Counted from the first letter of the stretch, positions 8,957-17,344 are shown. The stretch is 64,000 bases of DNA from Bacteroidales bacterium (GCA_017553625.1 JAFZKP010000047.1:1-64000), one strand, 5' to 3'. The notes: generated by a model from the sequence alone, not told the origin. Numbers and translations: made by a program.

Positions 8957-9964
8957 ATGATTTGTATTATAACGTGTATCATTATGGCAATATCAATGTC
9001 TTATAGTACTGATATTGCAAAAGATTCTGTGAGTATATTAGATACAAATTTTTCTGTTGTACAATCAGATAGTTTATTTGCTAGTTTTGAAAATGGTACG
9101 ATTGCTTTTCAAGAACCAATCTCGGTATCTCAAATTATTTATGCAGAACACAAAGAGTCTCCAAGTGTATTGTATAGTATTATACTTCCTATTATAATGC
9201 TTATTATAGGTGTTTTTATAGACAGATTGGCTCAAATTCTTGTTGATAGAGGAAGGATGAAAAAGAATGGGAGGCGATGGAAGTATGAATTGCTATCTTG
9301 TGTTAAACCAATTCAAAAACAAATAGAGTCATTATCAGAGTTCAAGAATAGTTATTGTAAAGATTCCTTAAGATATAATATACCTGATACACCCATATAT
9401 CCATATTTATCTGGGAAAGATTTCTTATCATTAAACAAAGAGGATTTATATGATTATTTAATGTATAAGATGGGTGGTAAGAAAAAAAACGAAAAACAAG
9501 CACAAGATAGGTTTTATAAAATCACAACATTTGTAATGTCGTTGGAAATGATTCACGACTCCATCATGGAATCGTTTAAATCATTCAAAGATGAGTCCAG
9601 TAATCAGATAGAATCCTTCAATAATACTCAAGTTGGTTATTCTCAGATATTGCTATCTAAATACCGCGAACAAAACGATGAATTGTATCATGAATTAATG
9701 GCCCTGTTTAATAAAGCATTTGATAACCAACCAGATATTAATCTATTAACGTTAGAAGACAAGCTTATTAGTCCTTCATTATCACTCTTGTGTAACCATA
9801 AAGGTGTTGAGAATAGTAGTTTAATCGACAAGTTGATAGATATGAGGTATTGTATTAATGGATTAAAAAATGAGAAAACGTATTTACAAGACGGAATAGA
9901 AAATGTAATAGAACAATACAAATTATGTCTTGCTGCACTAAATGAGATTTTAGATTACTTTTAA
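8957..9964 (+). CDS. Uncharacterised two-helix membrane protein
   Basis: 335 residues from the ATG at 8957; an in-frame TTG six bases upstream is less likely. An N-terminal hydrophobic helix (about 1-17, MICIITCIIMAISMSYS) could be a signal anchor. A second hydrophobic segment lies at about 71-88 (VLYSIILPIIMLIIGVFI). The remaining ~240 residues are charged and helix-rich, probably cytoplasmic. I recognise no domain. It sits in an AT-rich run between the HEPN-like and nuclease-like genes, and membrane proteins of this shape are common in phage-defence clusters. That link is contextual only. Confidence 0.65.
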   Translation: MICIITCIIMAISMSYSTDIAKDSVSILDTNFSVVQSDSLFASFENGTIAFQEPISVSQIIYAEHKESPSVLYSIILPIIMLIIGVFIDRLAQILVDRGRMKKNGRRWKYELLSCVKPIQKQIESLSEFKNSYCKDSLRYNIPDTPIYPYLSGKDFLSLNKEDLYDYLMYKMGGKKKNEKQAQDRFYKITTFVMSLEMIHDSIMESFKSFKDESSNQIESFNNTQVGYSQILLSKYREQNDELYHELMALFNKAFDNQPDINLLTLEDKLISPSLSLLCNHKGVENSSLIDKLIDMRYCINGLKNEKTYLQDGIENVIEQYKLCLAALNEILDYF

Positions 9965-10047
9965 ATATAATGGTTTAGTATAAAAATTGTTGAGTTTTCT
10001 ATTTTACTTATTAGTGTTTTAATATTATCCTTGAAGAATGATTATAA

Positions 10048-11325
10048 ATGATTAATACTATATCAGAACTGTTGAAAGAATTTGTTGAGGGTGAAAAACT
10101 CGCCCTAAACAAATACAACATTAAGCATCGCCCAACAATTGGAGATATGTACGAGGGCTTAACAAAAGAAATTGTGAATAAGTCTATTTTTGATGGATTA
10201 AACCTTAATGTATCAACTCAGAGTTTCATAGAAGGATGTGACACGGAGTTCGATGTAATTCTATCGGAAGGTAAAGGCGAATCAATTCCATATACTCAGA
10301 GCTATAAGTTCAAACCATCACAAGTAATAGCAGTAATTCAGGTTAAAAAATCTTTGTCATATCAAGAATTGCGAAATAGTTATGACAATTTAAGACAAGT
10401 TGCAGAAGTCTTTTATAGAAACATTCGTGCTATGGATGCATCTATGGTTGATGATTCATTTAGAAAAATATGTCATAAAAAAATTACATCATATGACAAA
10501 GGAGTGCTAAATAAACAAGAAGAGAGTATATACCATTCGTTGGTTATGGATAGTTTCTTCCCTTTACGTATAGTTCTTGGATATAATGGCTATAAAACAG
10601 AACTGGGCATTAGGAATAGTTTTGTTGATTTCCTCGAAAGCAATACAGGTAACACGACAATGCCCATCAAGGGCTTTTCTCCGATATCGTTCCCTAATTT
10701 AATAATAAGTGAAAACTATTCTCTTATAAAACTAACAGGATGTCCCTATTGTGTTCCATTGGGAAATATAAGAGAAGGTTGGTGGGAAATAATGACATCA
10801 AGTCATTATAATCCAATGCATTTCTTCTTGGAAATGTTGTGGACGAAATTGTCATATCGGTTTCATGTTATTCCAACTGAGGTTTTTGGAGATGATCTTA
10901 TAATAGAGCCTCACACGAAGTTTTTAAGAGCTAAAATTCATTTAAACAACGAAGAAGAACCAGATGGATGGGAATATGAATATTCCGAAATTAGCGAACA
11001 GTCTCTTTCAATGTATAACAGTGTAAAGGATTGGGAACCTATTGTTGTCGATACAATGCAAGTGCAAATACTAAATGAACTTAATAGACATAGTATTAAT
11101 ATTAACGATGCACATGAATTGGAAGATTTTGTGATAAAAAATGGATATCCTTCATTGTTATCTATCGTAAAATCTCTCGAAAAAAAAGGATTTATATCTA
11201 TTGAAGGTGATGAAATAAGTTTACTAACAAAGCAGTTGGCTTTTTCATTTTCACCAGATGGTAAAATTTATGCTTTTGACAGCTGCGATAAGAAAATGAG
11301 TCAATGGTTAATAAAAAATCTTTAA
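10048..11325 (+). CDS. DUF6602-like protein with a PD-(D/E)XK-type nuclease core
   Basis: 425 residues. The N-terminal ~200 residues resemble DUF6602-type proteins: KHRPTIGDMYEGL (26-38) precedes TEFDVIL (66-72) and IAVIQVKKS (94-102). D69 followed by Q98-V-K100 fits the D...(D/E/Q)XK arrangement of restriction-endonuclease-fold enzymes, with E35 or E62 as extra acids. The C-terminal ~100 residues (LNELNRHSININDAHELEDF and after) look like a winged-helix. A nuclease role is inferred. It ends the AT-rich run that begins in the methylase, and converges on the ORF6N gene. Confidence 0.6.
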   Translation: MINTISELLKEFVEGEKLALNKYNIKHRPTIGDMYEGLTKEIVNKSIFDGLNLNVSTQSFIEGCDTEFDVILSEGKGESIPYTQSYKFKPSQVIAVIQVKKSLSYQELRNSYDNLRQVAEVFYRNIRAMDASMVDDSFRKICHKKITSYDKGVLNKQEESIYHSLVMDSFFPLRIVLGYNGYKTELGIRNSFVDFLESNTGNTTMPIKGFSPISFPNLIISENYSLIKLTGCPYCVPLGNIREGWWEIMTSSHYNPMHFFLEMLWTKLSYRFHVIPTEVFGDDLIIEPHTKFLRAKIHLNNEEEPDGWEYEYSEISEQSLSMYNSVKDWEPIVVDTMQVQILNELNRHSININDAHELEDFVIKNGYPSLLSIVKSLEKKGFISIEGDEISLLTKQLAFSFSPDGKIYAFDSCDKKMSQWLIKNL

Positions 11326-11398
11326 TGCTGTAATAAGATGTTAATCATACCATATAAAACAAAAAACTTTTAAAATCCATCCTAAACCTACTCAACCA

Positions 11399-11468
11399 TT
11401 GCCGTTCAACCAGCCCAGCTAACGGCAACCAAAACCTGTCGCTTTCGATAAGGGATGCCTGCGGCATG
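11399..11468. other. Convergent intergenic spacer with two inverted repeats
   Basis: TTGCCGTT (11399-11406) pairs with AACGGCAA (11421-11428) across 14 nt. A smaller hairpin, ATGCC-TGC-GGCAT, lies nearby at about 11456-11468. Neither ends in a long T run, so bidirectional termination is possible but unproven. Confidence 0.35.
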
Positions 11469-11478
11469 GCGAAAATTC

Positions 11479-12441
11479 CTATTTCAGTAATTCTAAAATG
11501 GTTTCCGGTGCAACCGTCATCTCAATCACAGCACACATGCCCGCACCCATATCCTTAACACTGGCTCCGAGTGAATGAACCTTATCGTCAATGATCAGGA
11601 ATCTGTCATGATGGCGATGCGAAAGCTGGACGAACTCAATAGTTGGATACTGCTCGTTGTGCTTCTTGAGGTCGGTGAGGAACTGCTCGGAATAACGGGT
11701 GTGGATGGTGGCCGTAACGCCGTCGGCACGTTTGGTTAGCATTGTCAACACGCGATCGTCAACAAAATTATCAATCAAGACAATCCGTTGCTTGGCACTT
11801 CGAACCAAGTCGGAAATATAAGTCCAAGCATCCCATACGCAACCGGTAGGAAAGATGGCTTCAGGTAGCATTTTTTGAGAGTTTTGATCAATTCGATCTA
11901 GAATAGCATCAATTTTTTCGTCGGTTTCAATTTGGTGCTTCTCAAAATGCGCTATTCGCATCAATAGATTTGCATTTTGGACAATAAACCTGCGCATTGT
12001 AACAAAAGCGTTCATTATTTTGATGCTTGTTTCAATGGCTTTCTTGCTGTGAACAACAGTTGACAGTTGTGCAATTCCCTGCTCAGTAAAGGCATAAGGC
12101 AAAGAGGGGTTGAACTTCAACGAACGTAGGTTATCACAATTTGTGACAACCTCATCGCGCTCTGTTTCTGTTAGCTGAAATCGGAAAGACGAAGGGAACC
12201 TCTCTTTGTTTCGTTTTACCTGTTGGTTTATTTGACTAGTGGTTGTACCGTATAGGTTAGCGACATCGCGGTCAATTATAACTTGCTCACCTCTAATAAT
12301 ATGAATGCGTTTCTCGATTTCATATTGGGTTAAATCAGTGTGGCTTTTTTCAAGGTGATCACAATCTGTTACAACCTCCAGGGACTGGTCGAAATTTACG
12401 ACAGGTTTCGATTTGTCTATTTTGGTTTTCTTCTTTGCCAT
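11479..12441 (-). CDS. ORF6N-domain protein with C-terminal PLD-like segment
   Basis: 320 residues from the ATG at 12441. The open frame extends to a TTG at 12462, but the -7 box at 12460-12467 puts transcription start downstream of that codon. Residues about 40-135 form an ORF6N (phage antirepressor-like DNA-binding) domain: IIRGEQVIIDRDVANLYG, then NKERFPSSFRFQLT and LPYAFTEQGIAQLSTVV. The C-terminal part contains HDRFLIIDDKVHSLGASVKD, a PLD-like H-x-D pattern, after WDAWTYISDLVRSAKQRIVL. Such proteins are common chromosomal genes in Bacteroidota, often near restriction systems; their role is not established. The first 40 residues are lysine-rich and poorly conserved. Confidence 0.8.
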   Translation of the reverse strand: MAKKKTKIDKSKPVVNFDQSLEVVTDCDHLEKSHTDLTQYEIEKRIHIIRGEQVIIDRDVANLYGTTTSQINQQVKRNKERFPSSFRFQLTETERDEVVTNCDNLRSLKFNPSLPYAFTEQGIAQLSTVVHSKKAIETSIKIMNAFVTMRRFIVQNANLLMRIAHFEKHQIETDEKIDAILDRIDQNSQKMLPEAIFPTGCVWDAWTYISDLVRSAKQRIVLIDNFVDDRVLTMLTKRADGVTATIHTRYSEQFLTDLKKHNEQYPTIEFVQLSHRHHDRFLIIDDKVHSLGASVKDMGAGMCAVIEMTVAPETILELLK

Positions 12442-12459
12442 ATCAATTATATTTGCTTG

Positions 12460-12467
12460 CAAAAATA
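12460..12467 (-). promoter_or_regulatory. -7 promoter box of the ORF6N gene
   Basis: TATTTTTG on the minus strand. Expected initiation near 12453 rules out the upstream TTG and selects the ATG at 12441. Confidence 0.6.
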
Positions 12468-12867
12468 CGATAAAAAATTAAATATTAAGAATTGATGTAA
12501 ATTTTTTTTATTGTAGTAAGTCGCGAAGAACTACTACCAAGAAATCCATGCCGTATGGCAGAATTCGGGTTTGGTTAAACGAAACAGATTTCCGTTTTGA
12601 TCATAAAACGTATTTATCAATAATACTTGGTCGTTTGAAAATATTTACCACCTTTGCATTCCCAAAAGTAGCCAAAAATAGCAAAAAATGGGAATAAACG
12701 TAAAAAATATCATCGAAAAAGTGCAAATACGGCAGCTTAACCAAATATCGGGGATAAATAAATATTTCGTAATAAAAATTTGGGGATAAATATTATTTTA
12801 GGCATAAAAATATCGGGGAAAGATAGATTTTTTGATAAAAACAACTCTGTTTTATCCATATTTTTAT
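12468..12867. other. ~400-bp AT-rich non-coding stretch with GGGGATAAAT direct repeats
   Basis: No gene seen on either strand. Related words occur on the plus strand: GGGAATAAACG at 12690-12700, GGGGATAAAT at 12750-12759 and 12782-12791, and GGGGAAAGATA at 12815-12825. They stop about 45 bp before the -7 box of the ATPase gene. They could be an operator series or decayed sequence. Confidence 0.4.
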
Positions 12868-12875
12868 TATCTTTG
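12868..12875 (+). promoter_or_regulatory. -7 promoter box of the AAA ATPase gene
   Basis: TATCTTTG. Expected initiation near 12882 makes the ATG at 12901 (or a nearly leaderless ATG at 12886) the start, not the more upstream TTG at 12832. Confidence 0.6.
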
Positions 12876-12900
12876 CAACGATTTTATGTTTATAAAGAAT

Positions 12901-14235
12901 ATGGATACTGTTTTTAAAAGAAAAATATATCAACAAATACTATCTTGGAAACAAGAAAACCAGGGCAAAAGCGCTCTTTTGATAGAGGGCGCCCGACGAA
13001 TCGGCAAGTCAACAATTGTAGAGGAATTTGCCAAACGTGAATATAAGTCATATATTCTAATTGATTTTAACAAAGCTTCCGATAGAATTAAATCTCTGTT
13101 CGACGATTTAATGGACTTGGATTATATTTTTCTGTATTTGCAGAGTGCGTATCACAAAACACTTCATAAGCGAGAATCAGTTATTATTTTTGATGAAGTT
13201 CAGCAGTGCCCAAAAGCTCGGCAGGCAATTAAATATTTGGTACAGGACGGAAGATATGACTATATCGAGACAGGTTCTTTGATTAGCATCAAACAGAATA
13301 CTGCCGGCATTACTATTCCAAGCGAAGAGGATAGACTGGAGATGTTCCCTTTGGATTATGAAGAGTTTCGTTGGGCAATGGGCGACACTGCCACCATTCC
13401 GTTATTGCGTCATTTTTTAGAGACAGGTAAATCGATGCCCGAAGACCTAAATCGTCAGTATATGCACGATCTTAGGTTGTATATGCTTGTCGGAGGCATG
13501 CCACAGGCAATCAGTGAATATCTGAAAAGCAAAAGCTTAAGGGCTGTAGATGCCGTTAAGAGAAAGATTCTTAATCTTTATTTTGATGACTTTAGAAAAA
13601 TAGATAAAACTGGTAAGATAGGAAAGCTCTATCAATCTATTCCATCCATGTTGTCCAGAGGTGTAGGCAGATTCTATCCAACAGCAGTAATCAAAGGACT
13701 TGGTCCCGACAAAATAGAGGACCTTCTGATAGCACTGGAGGACAGCAAAACCGTAAACATGGCTTATCATACAACAGATCCTAACGTGGGCTTATCTTTG
13801 GGTGAAGATAGAAGTCGCATGAAGATATATGTGGGTGACACAGGACTAATGGTTACCCTTACATTCTGGGATAAACGTTTCGCCGATAATATATTGTACG
13901 ACAAGCTGCTGTCCGATAAGCTTCCTGCCAATTTGGGATATATTTATGAGAATCTTGCTGCACAAATGCTTCGAAGTAATGGCAATGAATTGTATTTTTA
14001 TACATGGGCTAAAGATGATAAGCATAATTACGAGATTGATTTCCTATTATCTCGCGGAATAAAAATATGTCCGATAGAGGTTAAGTCGGCGAGTTACAAA
14101 TCACATGTTTCATTAGATGTTTTTTGTAAAAAATTCTCATCTCGTATTGGGAAAAGATATGTTGTATGTAATAAAACATTCCGCCATGAAGGCACAACAA
14201 TTTTTTTGCCAGTATATATGTTGGAACTGCTTTAA
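12901..14235 (+). CDS. AAA family ATPase with DUF4143-type C-terminal domain
   Basis: 444 residues from the ATG at 12901. Walker A is GARRIGKST and Walker B is IIFDEVQQCPKARQ, followed by ETGSLISIKQN (sensor-like) and SEEDRLEMFPLDYEEF. The C-terminal part contains DTGLMVTLTFWDK and YEIDFLLSRGIKICPIEVKS, a PD-(D/E)XK-like E-V-K element seen in the DUF4143 class. Bacteroidota carry many paralogues of this ATPase; their function is unknown, with roles in stress, toxin-antitoxin or defence suggested. A distant relative lies at 50229-51434. The SRP RNA promoter begins 20 bp after its stop. Confidence 0.85.
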   Translation: MDTVFKRKIYQQILSWKQENQGKSALLIEGARRIGKSTIVEEFAKREYKSYILIDFNKASDRIKSLFDDLMDLDYIFLYLQSAYHKTLHKRESVIIFDEVQQCPKARQAIKYLVQDGRYDYIETGSLISIKQNTAGITIPSEEDRLEMFPLDYEEFRWAMGDTATIPLLRHFLETGKSMPEDLNRQYMHDLRLYMLVGGMPQAISEYLKSKSLRAVDAVKRKILNLYFDDFRKIDKTGKIGKLYQSIPSMLSRGVGRFYPTAVIKGLGPDKIEDLLIALEDSKTVNMAYHTTDPNVGLSLGEDRSRMKIYVGDTGLMVTLTFWDKRFADNILYDKLLSDKLPANLGYIYENLAAQMLRSNGNELYFYTWAKDDKHNYEIDFLLSRGIKICPIEVKSASYKSHVSLDVFCKKFSSRIGKRYVVCNKTFRHEGTTIFLPVYMLELL

Positions 14236-14255
14236 TGAAAAAGTAAAAAAATATC

Positions 14256-14284
14256 TTGCACAATCCAAAAATTTCGTATTTTTG
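14256..14284 (+). promoter_or_regulatory. Promoter of the SRP RNA gene
   Basis: TTG at 14256-14258 and TATTTTTG at 14277-14284, with 18 bp between, match the Bacteroidota promoter pattern. Initiation near 14289 coincides with the 5' arm of the RNA. Confidence 0.75.
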
Positions 14285-14288
14285 CAGC

Positions 14289-14384
14289 GGGTAAGTCTTA
14301 TACGACCAGCTCCTGTCAAACTCCCCCAGGGTCGGAAGGCAGCAAGGGTAGATGGTTGAGCGGTGCGATATAAGTAGCTTACCC
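14289..14384 (+). ncRNA. ffs: Signal recognition particle RNA (small bacterial 4.5S type)
   Basis: The ends pair (GGGTAAGT at 14289 with AGCTTACCC ending 14384) and a T6 run follows. The centre holds the conserved apical domain, CCCCCAGGGTCGGAAGGC then AGCAAGGGTA, containing the GGAAG-type tetraloop and the AGCA symmetric loop bound by Ffh. At ~96 nt it is the short hairpin form without an Alu domain. It guides nascent membrane proteins to the translocon with Ffh and FtsY. Confidence 0.93.
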
Positions 14385-14391
14385 TTTTTTG
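14385..14391 (+). terminator. T run ending the SRP RNA
   Basis: TTTTTT follows the closing helix of the SRP RNA directly, so the RNA's own terminal stem serves as the terminator hairpin. It is 8 bp before the next ATG. Confidence 0.65.
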
Positions 14392-14398
14392 TCTCGTT

Positions 14399-14866
14399 AT
14401 GATGATAAACCCTACATATACAGGCAAACAGTACTGGCTCACAACAGTCGTCTCCGGATTGTTGTTAAGTGTCATATTATCAACTGTTTACATTGTCTTT
14501 TATGAACGCCTTTATGTCGAGTCGTCATACCTTTTCTCAATAATTTACCTCATTCCGTTCGTCTGGCTCAGCGCCACTCTCGCTTATTTCAAGAACAAAT
14601 TCGTGTGGAGTAGTTTCCCTTACGGACGCGCATTTCTGATGGGTTTTGTCTGCGGAATTGTCGGCGCTGCGCTTTTCAGTGGCGTAATTTTTCTTTTATA
14701 TTCATATTTCGGAATGGAGAGTAGGATGGGACTTTATGAAAACGGACGCTTTATGCGGGAGCTTTTCTCACCTAAAGCTGCCGCCATCTCTATGCTGATA
14801 ATAAATGTCATTTTATCACTCGTTTATTCATTGATTATTGCTATCTTTGCACGAAAAAAAATTTGA
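14399..14866 (+). CDS. DUF4199 family inner-membrane protein
   Basis: 155 residues with four hydrophobic segments (about 12-34, 43-62, 80-101 and 130-152), the layout of DUF4199 proteins of Bacteroidota. Function is unknown. It ends 1 bp before the start of a GT2 glycosyltransferase; this DUF4199-GT2 pairing recurs in the phylum and suggests that it helps a membrane glycosylation step. A second ATG lies three bases downstream and is equally possible. Confidence 0.82.
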   Translation: MMINPTYTGKQYWLTTVVSGLLLSVILSTVYIVFYERLYVESSYLFSIIYLIPFVWLSATLAYFKNKFVWSSFPYGRAFLMGFVCGIVGAALFSGVIFLLYSYFGMESRMGLYENGRFMRELFSPKAAAISMLIINVILSLVYSLIIAIFARKKI

Positions 14867-14867
14867 A

Positions 14868-15803
14868 ATGGATATATCTGTCATCATACCTTTATTAAAT
14901 GAAGAGGAATCGCTGCCAGAACTCGAGGCATGGATTCGCCGGGTCATGGACGAGAACAATTATTCATACGAAATTGTGTTTGTCGACGACGGCAGCACCG
15001 ACGGCTCATGGCACTGCATCCAGAATCTGAAGGCTAACAACCCTAATATCAAGGGAATACGCTTCCGCAGAAACTACGGCAAGTCGGCGGCTCTCAACGA
15101 AGGTTTCAAGATTGTTCAAGGCGACGTGGTCATCACCATGGACGCCGACCTTCAGGACAGTCCTGATGAGATTCCTGAGCTTTACAACATGATTGAAAAA
15201 GACGGCTACGACCTCGTAAGTGGCTGGAAGAAAAAACGGTACGACTCCAAAGTCGCAAAAAACATCCCATCCAAGTTCTACAACTGGTCGACACGCCACA
15301 TGACTGGCATCAAACTCCATGACTTCAACTGTGGACTCAAGGCTTACCGCAACGAAGTGGTGAAAAGCATAGAGATTTATGGCGAGATGCACCGTTACAT
15401 CCCTGTCATCGCGAAGGCGGCAGGATTCACTCACATAGGGGAGAAGGTGGTTCATCACCAGAAGAGGAAATTTGGCGTTTCAAAATTCGGGATGAGCAGG
15501 TTTTTAAGAGGTTATCTCGACTTGCTCACAATTACATTCATCTCTAAATTCGGAAAACGCCCAATGCACCTCTTTGGCGGACTCGGCAGCCTGATGTTCA
15601 TCGTCGGTTTCATAATCGGTATTGTGTTGGTTGTCAAGAAGTTCGCTTTCCACGCCTACGGAATGACCAGCCGTCCGCTGTTCTATTTTGCCCTTGTCTG
15701 CATCATCGTCGGTGTCCAGTTGTTCCTAACCGGATTCCTTGCCGAACTCGTGCAGTCGTCATCATCAAAACAAAAGGTTTACGGAATCTCAGAAAAGATT
15801 TAG
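14868..15803 (+). CDS. Family 2 glycosyltransferase (polyprenyl-phosphate sugar synthase type)
   Basis: 311 residues from the ATG at 14868; a longer frame to 14838 would overlap the upstream gene and adds no conserved sequence. The GT2 domain shows SVIIPLLNEEESLPEL, FVDDGSTDGSW (nucleotide-binding DD), MDADLQDSPDEIPEL (D-x-D) and FRRNYGKSAALNEGF. Two C-terminal TM helices (about 236-260 and 272-298) follow, as in GtrB/DPM1-like enzymes that load a sugar onto undecaprenyl phosphate. It probably serves surface polysaccharide or lipid modification together with the DUF4199 protein. A tandem repeat begins at its stop codon. Confidence 0.9.
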   Translation: MDISVIIPLLNEEESLPELEAWIRRVMDENNYSYEIVFVDDGSTDGSWHCIQNLKANNPNIKGIRFRRNYGKSAALNEGFKIVQGDVVITMDADLQDSPDEIPELYNMIEKDGYDLVSGWKKKRYDSKVAKNIPSKFYNWSTRHMTGIKLHDFNCGLKAYRNEVVKSIEIYGEMHRYIPVIAKAAGFTHIGEKVVHHQKRKFGVSKFGMSRFLRGYLDLLTITFISKFGKRPMHLFGGLGSLMFIVGFIIGIVLVVKKFAFHAYGMTSRPLFYFALVCIIVGVQLFLTGFLAELVQSSSSKQKVYGISEKI

Positions 15804-15866
15804 TTAATCAGTTGTTCAGTTAACTGACTAACTGGCTAACTGACTAACTGATTAACTGACTAACTA
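15802..15866. repeat. Tandem TAACTGAC-type repeats between convergent genes
   Basis: A run of degenerate 8-mers (TAACTGAC, TAACTGGC, TAACTGAT) fills the space between the stops of the glycosyltransferase and the acidic protein gene. The same repeat occurs at 52168-52226. Confidence 0.75.
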
Positions 15867-16274
15867 TTAATATCGGTCATACGGGTCGTCATACGGCTCG
15901 TCAAAACTCTCTTCGTCAAAATATTCCTCGTCTTCGCCGAAAATGTCTTCCTCCTCGTCGGCAAACATGTTTTCGCCCTCTTCCCAGTCGAAGTCCTCTT
16001 CAAGCTTGCTCTCGTCAAACTCGTCGATGTCGTTCATCTCGTTCATGAAGTCGCGCAATTCCTCATCGCTCATCTCATCGAGGTTGGCTGTCAATAACTT
16101 ATTGTCGCGTGACGATGCCCTCAGCTCCTTCAAAACGTCAGGAGCGATGTAGAAATCATCGATGTTTTCCTGGCAATATTTGATGTATTTAGGGTCTTTT
16201 TCAAATACTTCCGCTAAAGTCTCACCCTCGTATTTTCCAAAAGTGAAAATCGAATCAATGTCGTAAAATTTCAT
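15867..16274 (-). CDS. Small acidic protein with an exonuclease-X/DUF3820-like N-terminal motif
   Basis: 135 residues. The N-terminal ~45 residues (FTFGKYEGETLAEVFEKDPKYIKYCQ, read across 10-36) resemble the short module found at the C-terminus of ExoX-like exonucleases and in DUF3820 proteins. The C-terminal half is almost all Asp, Glu, Phe and Tyr (EEEDIFGEDEEYFDEE) and is probably disordered. No catalytic exonuclease residues are present, so it is not itself a nuclease. It has its own -7 box at 16297-16304. Confidence 0.75.
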   Translation of the reverse strand: MKFYDIDSIFTFGKYEGETLAEVFEKDPKYIKYCQENIDDFYIAPDVLKELRASSRDNKLLTANLDEMSDEELRDFMNEMNDIDEFDESKLEEDFDWEEGENMFADEEEDIFGEDEEYFDEESFDEPYDDPYDRY

Positions 16275-16296
16275 ATCTTAACAAATTTTTGATTTA

Positions 16297-16304
16297 CAAA
16301 ATTA
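16297..16304 (-). promoter_or_regulatory. -7 promoter box of the acidic protein gene
   Basis: TAATTTTG on the minus strand, about 23 bp ahead of the ATG at 16274. Confidence 0.5.
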
Positions 16305-16335
16305 CAGCGTTTTCTTTTAAAATGCAAGTTTTTTC

Positions 16336-16704
16336 TTATTTTTTGAAAATAAAATAAACGGCGAGAACCAAGAAGCCGAATCCGATAAGATGATTCCAGT
16401 TGAATTCGCCCATCTTAAACACTTTAATGCTGATAATCATAAAGATAATAAGACTCACAGCTTCTTGAATAACCTTCAACTGCACGAGAGTAAACGGACC
16501 GCCATGTACGACAGAGCCCATTCTATTCGCAGGAATCATAAATGAATACTCAAACAGTGCCACGCCCCAGCTTGCTAAAATGACAAGAATCAATGGCCAA
16601 TCTTTCATAATACCCATCTCGCTTAGCTTGATATTGCCATACCAGGCGAACGTCATGAAGATGTTCGAGACAATGAGCATTAAAACCGTATAAAGTCCTT
16701 TCAT
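16336..16704 (-). CDS. DUF486/DMT family small membrane protein
   Basis: 122 residues with four predicted TM helices (about 3-21, 34-54, 75-93 and 101-120), the size of half a drug/metabolite transporter. The stretch IPANRMGSVVHGGPFTLVQLKVIQE (read as IPANRMGS, then PFTLVQLKVIQE) is characteristic of DUF486. The transported substrate is unknown. It is divergent from gmhA. Confidence 0.88.
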   Translation of the reverse strand: MKGLYTVLMLIVSNIFMTFAWYGNIKLSEMGIMKDWPLILVILASWGVALFEYSFMIPANRMGSVVHGGPFTLVQLKVIQEAVSLIIFMIISIKVFKMGEFNWNHLIGFGFLVLAVYFIFKK

Positions 16705-16742
16705 ATTTTAAAAATTTGCGTGCAAAATTCGGGATTTTTATT

Positions 16743-16750
16743 TATCTTTG
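16743..16750 (+). promoter_or_regulatory. -7 promoter box of gmhA
   Basis: TATCTTTG, 16 bp ahead of the ATG at 16767. It supports that start over an in-frame ATG at 16716 that lies upstream of the box. Confidence 0.65.
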
Positions 16751-16766
16751 CAAAAATATTTCAAAA

Positions 16767-17342
16767 ATGATTTCAATTGAAAATATCATTCAAGATTCTA
16801 TAAATGTCAAGCAATTGATTCTCAATGATAAAGAACTTGTAATGCGAATCAATGAAGCTGCAAAAATGTGTGTGGAGTCGCTGAATAACGGTGGTAAGAT
16901 TCATTTTTGCGGTAATGGAGGCAGTGCTGCCGACGCACAACATCTCGCTGCCGAACTGAGCGGGCGTTTCTATTACGACCGTCAGCCGCTGAATGCCGAG
17001 GCTTTGCACGTCAATACGAGCTATCTTACCGCTGTGGCGAATGATTATTCTTACGACATGATTTATGCCCGTATGATTGAGGCTTCCGCTAAGAAAGGCG
17101 ATGTCCTTGTCGGGATAAGCACTTCTGGAAATTCCGCTAACATATTGAAAGCCATTGATAAAGCCAATGAAATTGGCGTGAAGACCATAGCGATGACAGG
17201 GGAGAAGGGCGGTAAAATGGCTGGCTGCTGCGACATATTAATTAATGTGCCGAGCACTTGCACGCCACGAATCCAGGAAGCGCACATCATGATTGGACAT
17301 ATCATCTGCGAAATAATAGAATCCTCAATTTTCCCTCGATAA
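16767..17342 (+). CDS. gmhA: Sedoheptulose-7-phosphate isomerase (phosphoheptose isomerase)
   Basis: 191 residues from the ATG at 16767. It is a SIS-domain protein: HFCGNGGSAADAQHLAAELSGRF (sugar-phosphate loop, read as CGNGGSAADAQHLAAE) and GISTSGNSANILKAI are clear, and NVPSTCTPRIQEAH, which includes the catalytic His, closes the fold. It converts sedoheptulose 7-phosphate to D-glycero-D-manno-heptose 7-phosphate, the first step of ADP-heptose synthesis for LPS core. gmhB follows after 2 bp, so the pair is co-transcribed from the box at 16743. Confidence 0.93.
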   Translation: MISIENIIQDSINVKQLILNDKELVMRINEAAKMCVESLNNGGKIHFCGNGGSAADAQHLAAELSGRFYYDRQPLNAEALHVNTSYLTAVANDYSYDMIYARMIEASAKKGDVLVGISTSGNSANILKAIDKANEIGVKTIAMTGEKGGKMAGCCDILINVPSTCTPRIQEAHIMIGHIICEIIESSIFPR

Positions 17343-17344
17343 TC

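Noticed and set aside
1643-11325. DISARM system
   Set aside because: A SNF2-like helicase and an adenine methylase are present, but DrmA, DrmB and a separate DrmC were not found; the PLD domain is fused to the helicase.
11479-12441. Prophage remnant based on the ORF6N domain
   Set aside because: No integrase, capsid, portal or terminase genes lie nearby, and ORF6N genes occur widely in Bacteroidota chromosomes.
12832-12900. N-terminal extension of the AAA ATPase from the TTG at 12832
   Set aside because: The -7 box at 12868-12875 lies inside it, so it would not be transcribed.
15802-15866. CRISPR array
   Set aside because: The repeats are direct, degenerate 8-mers without spacers.
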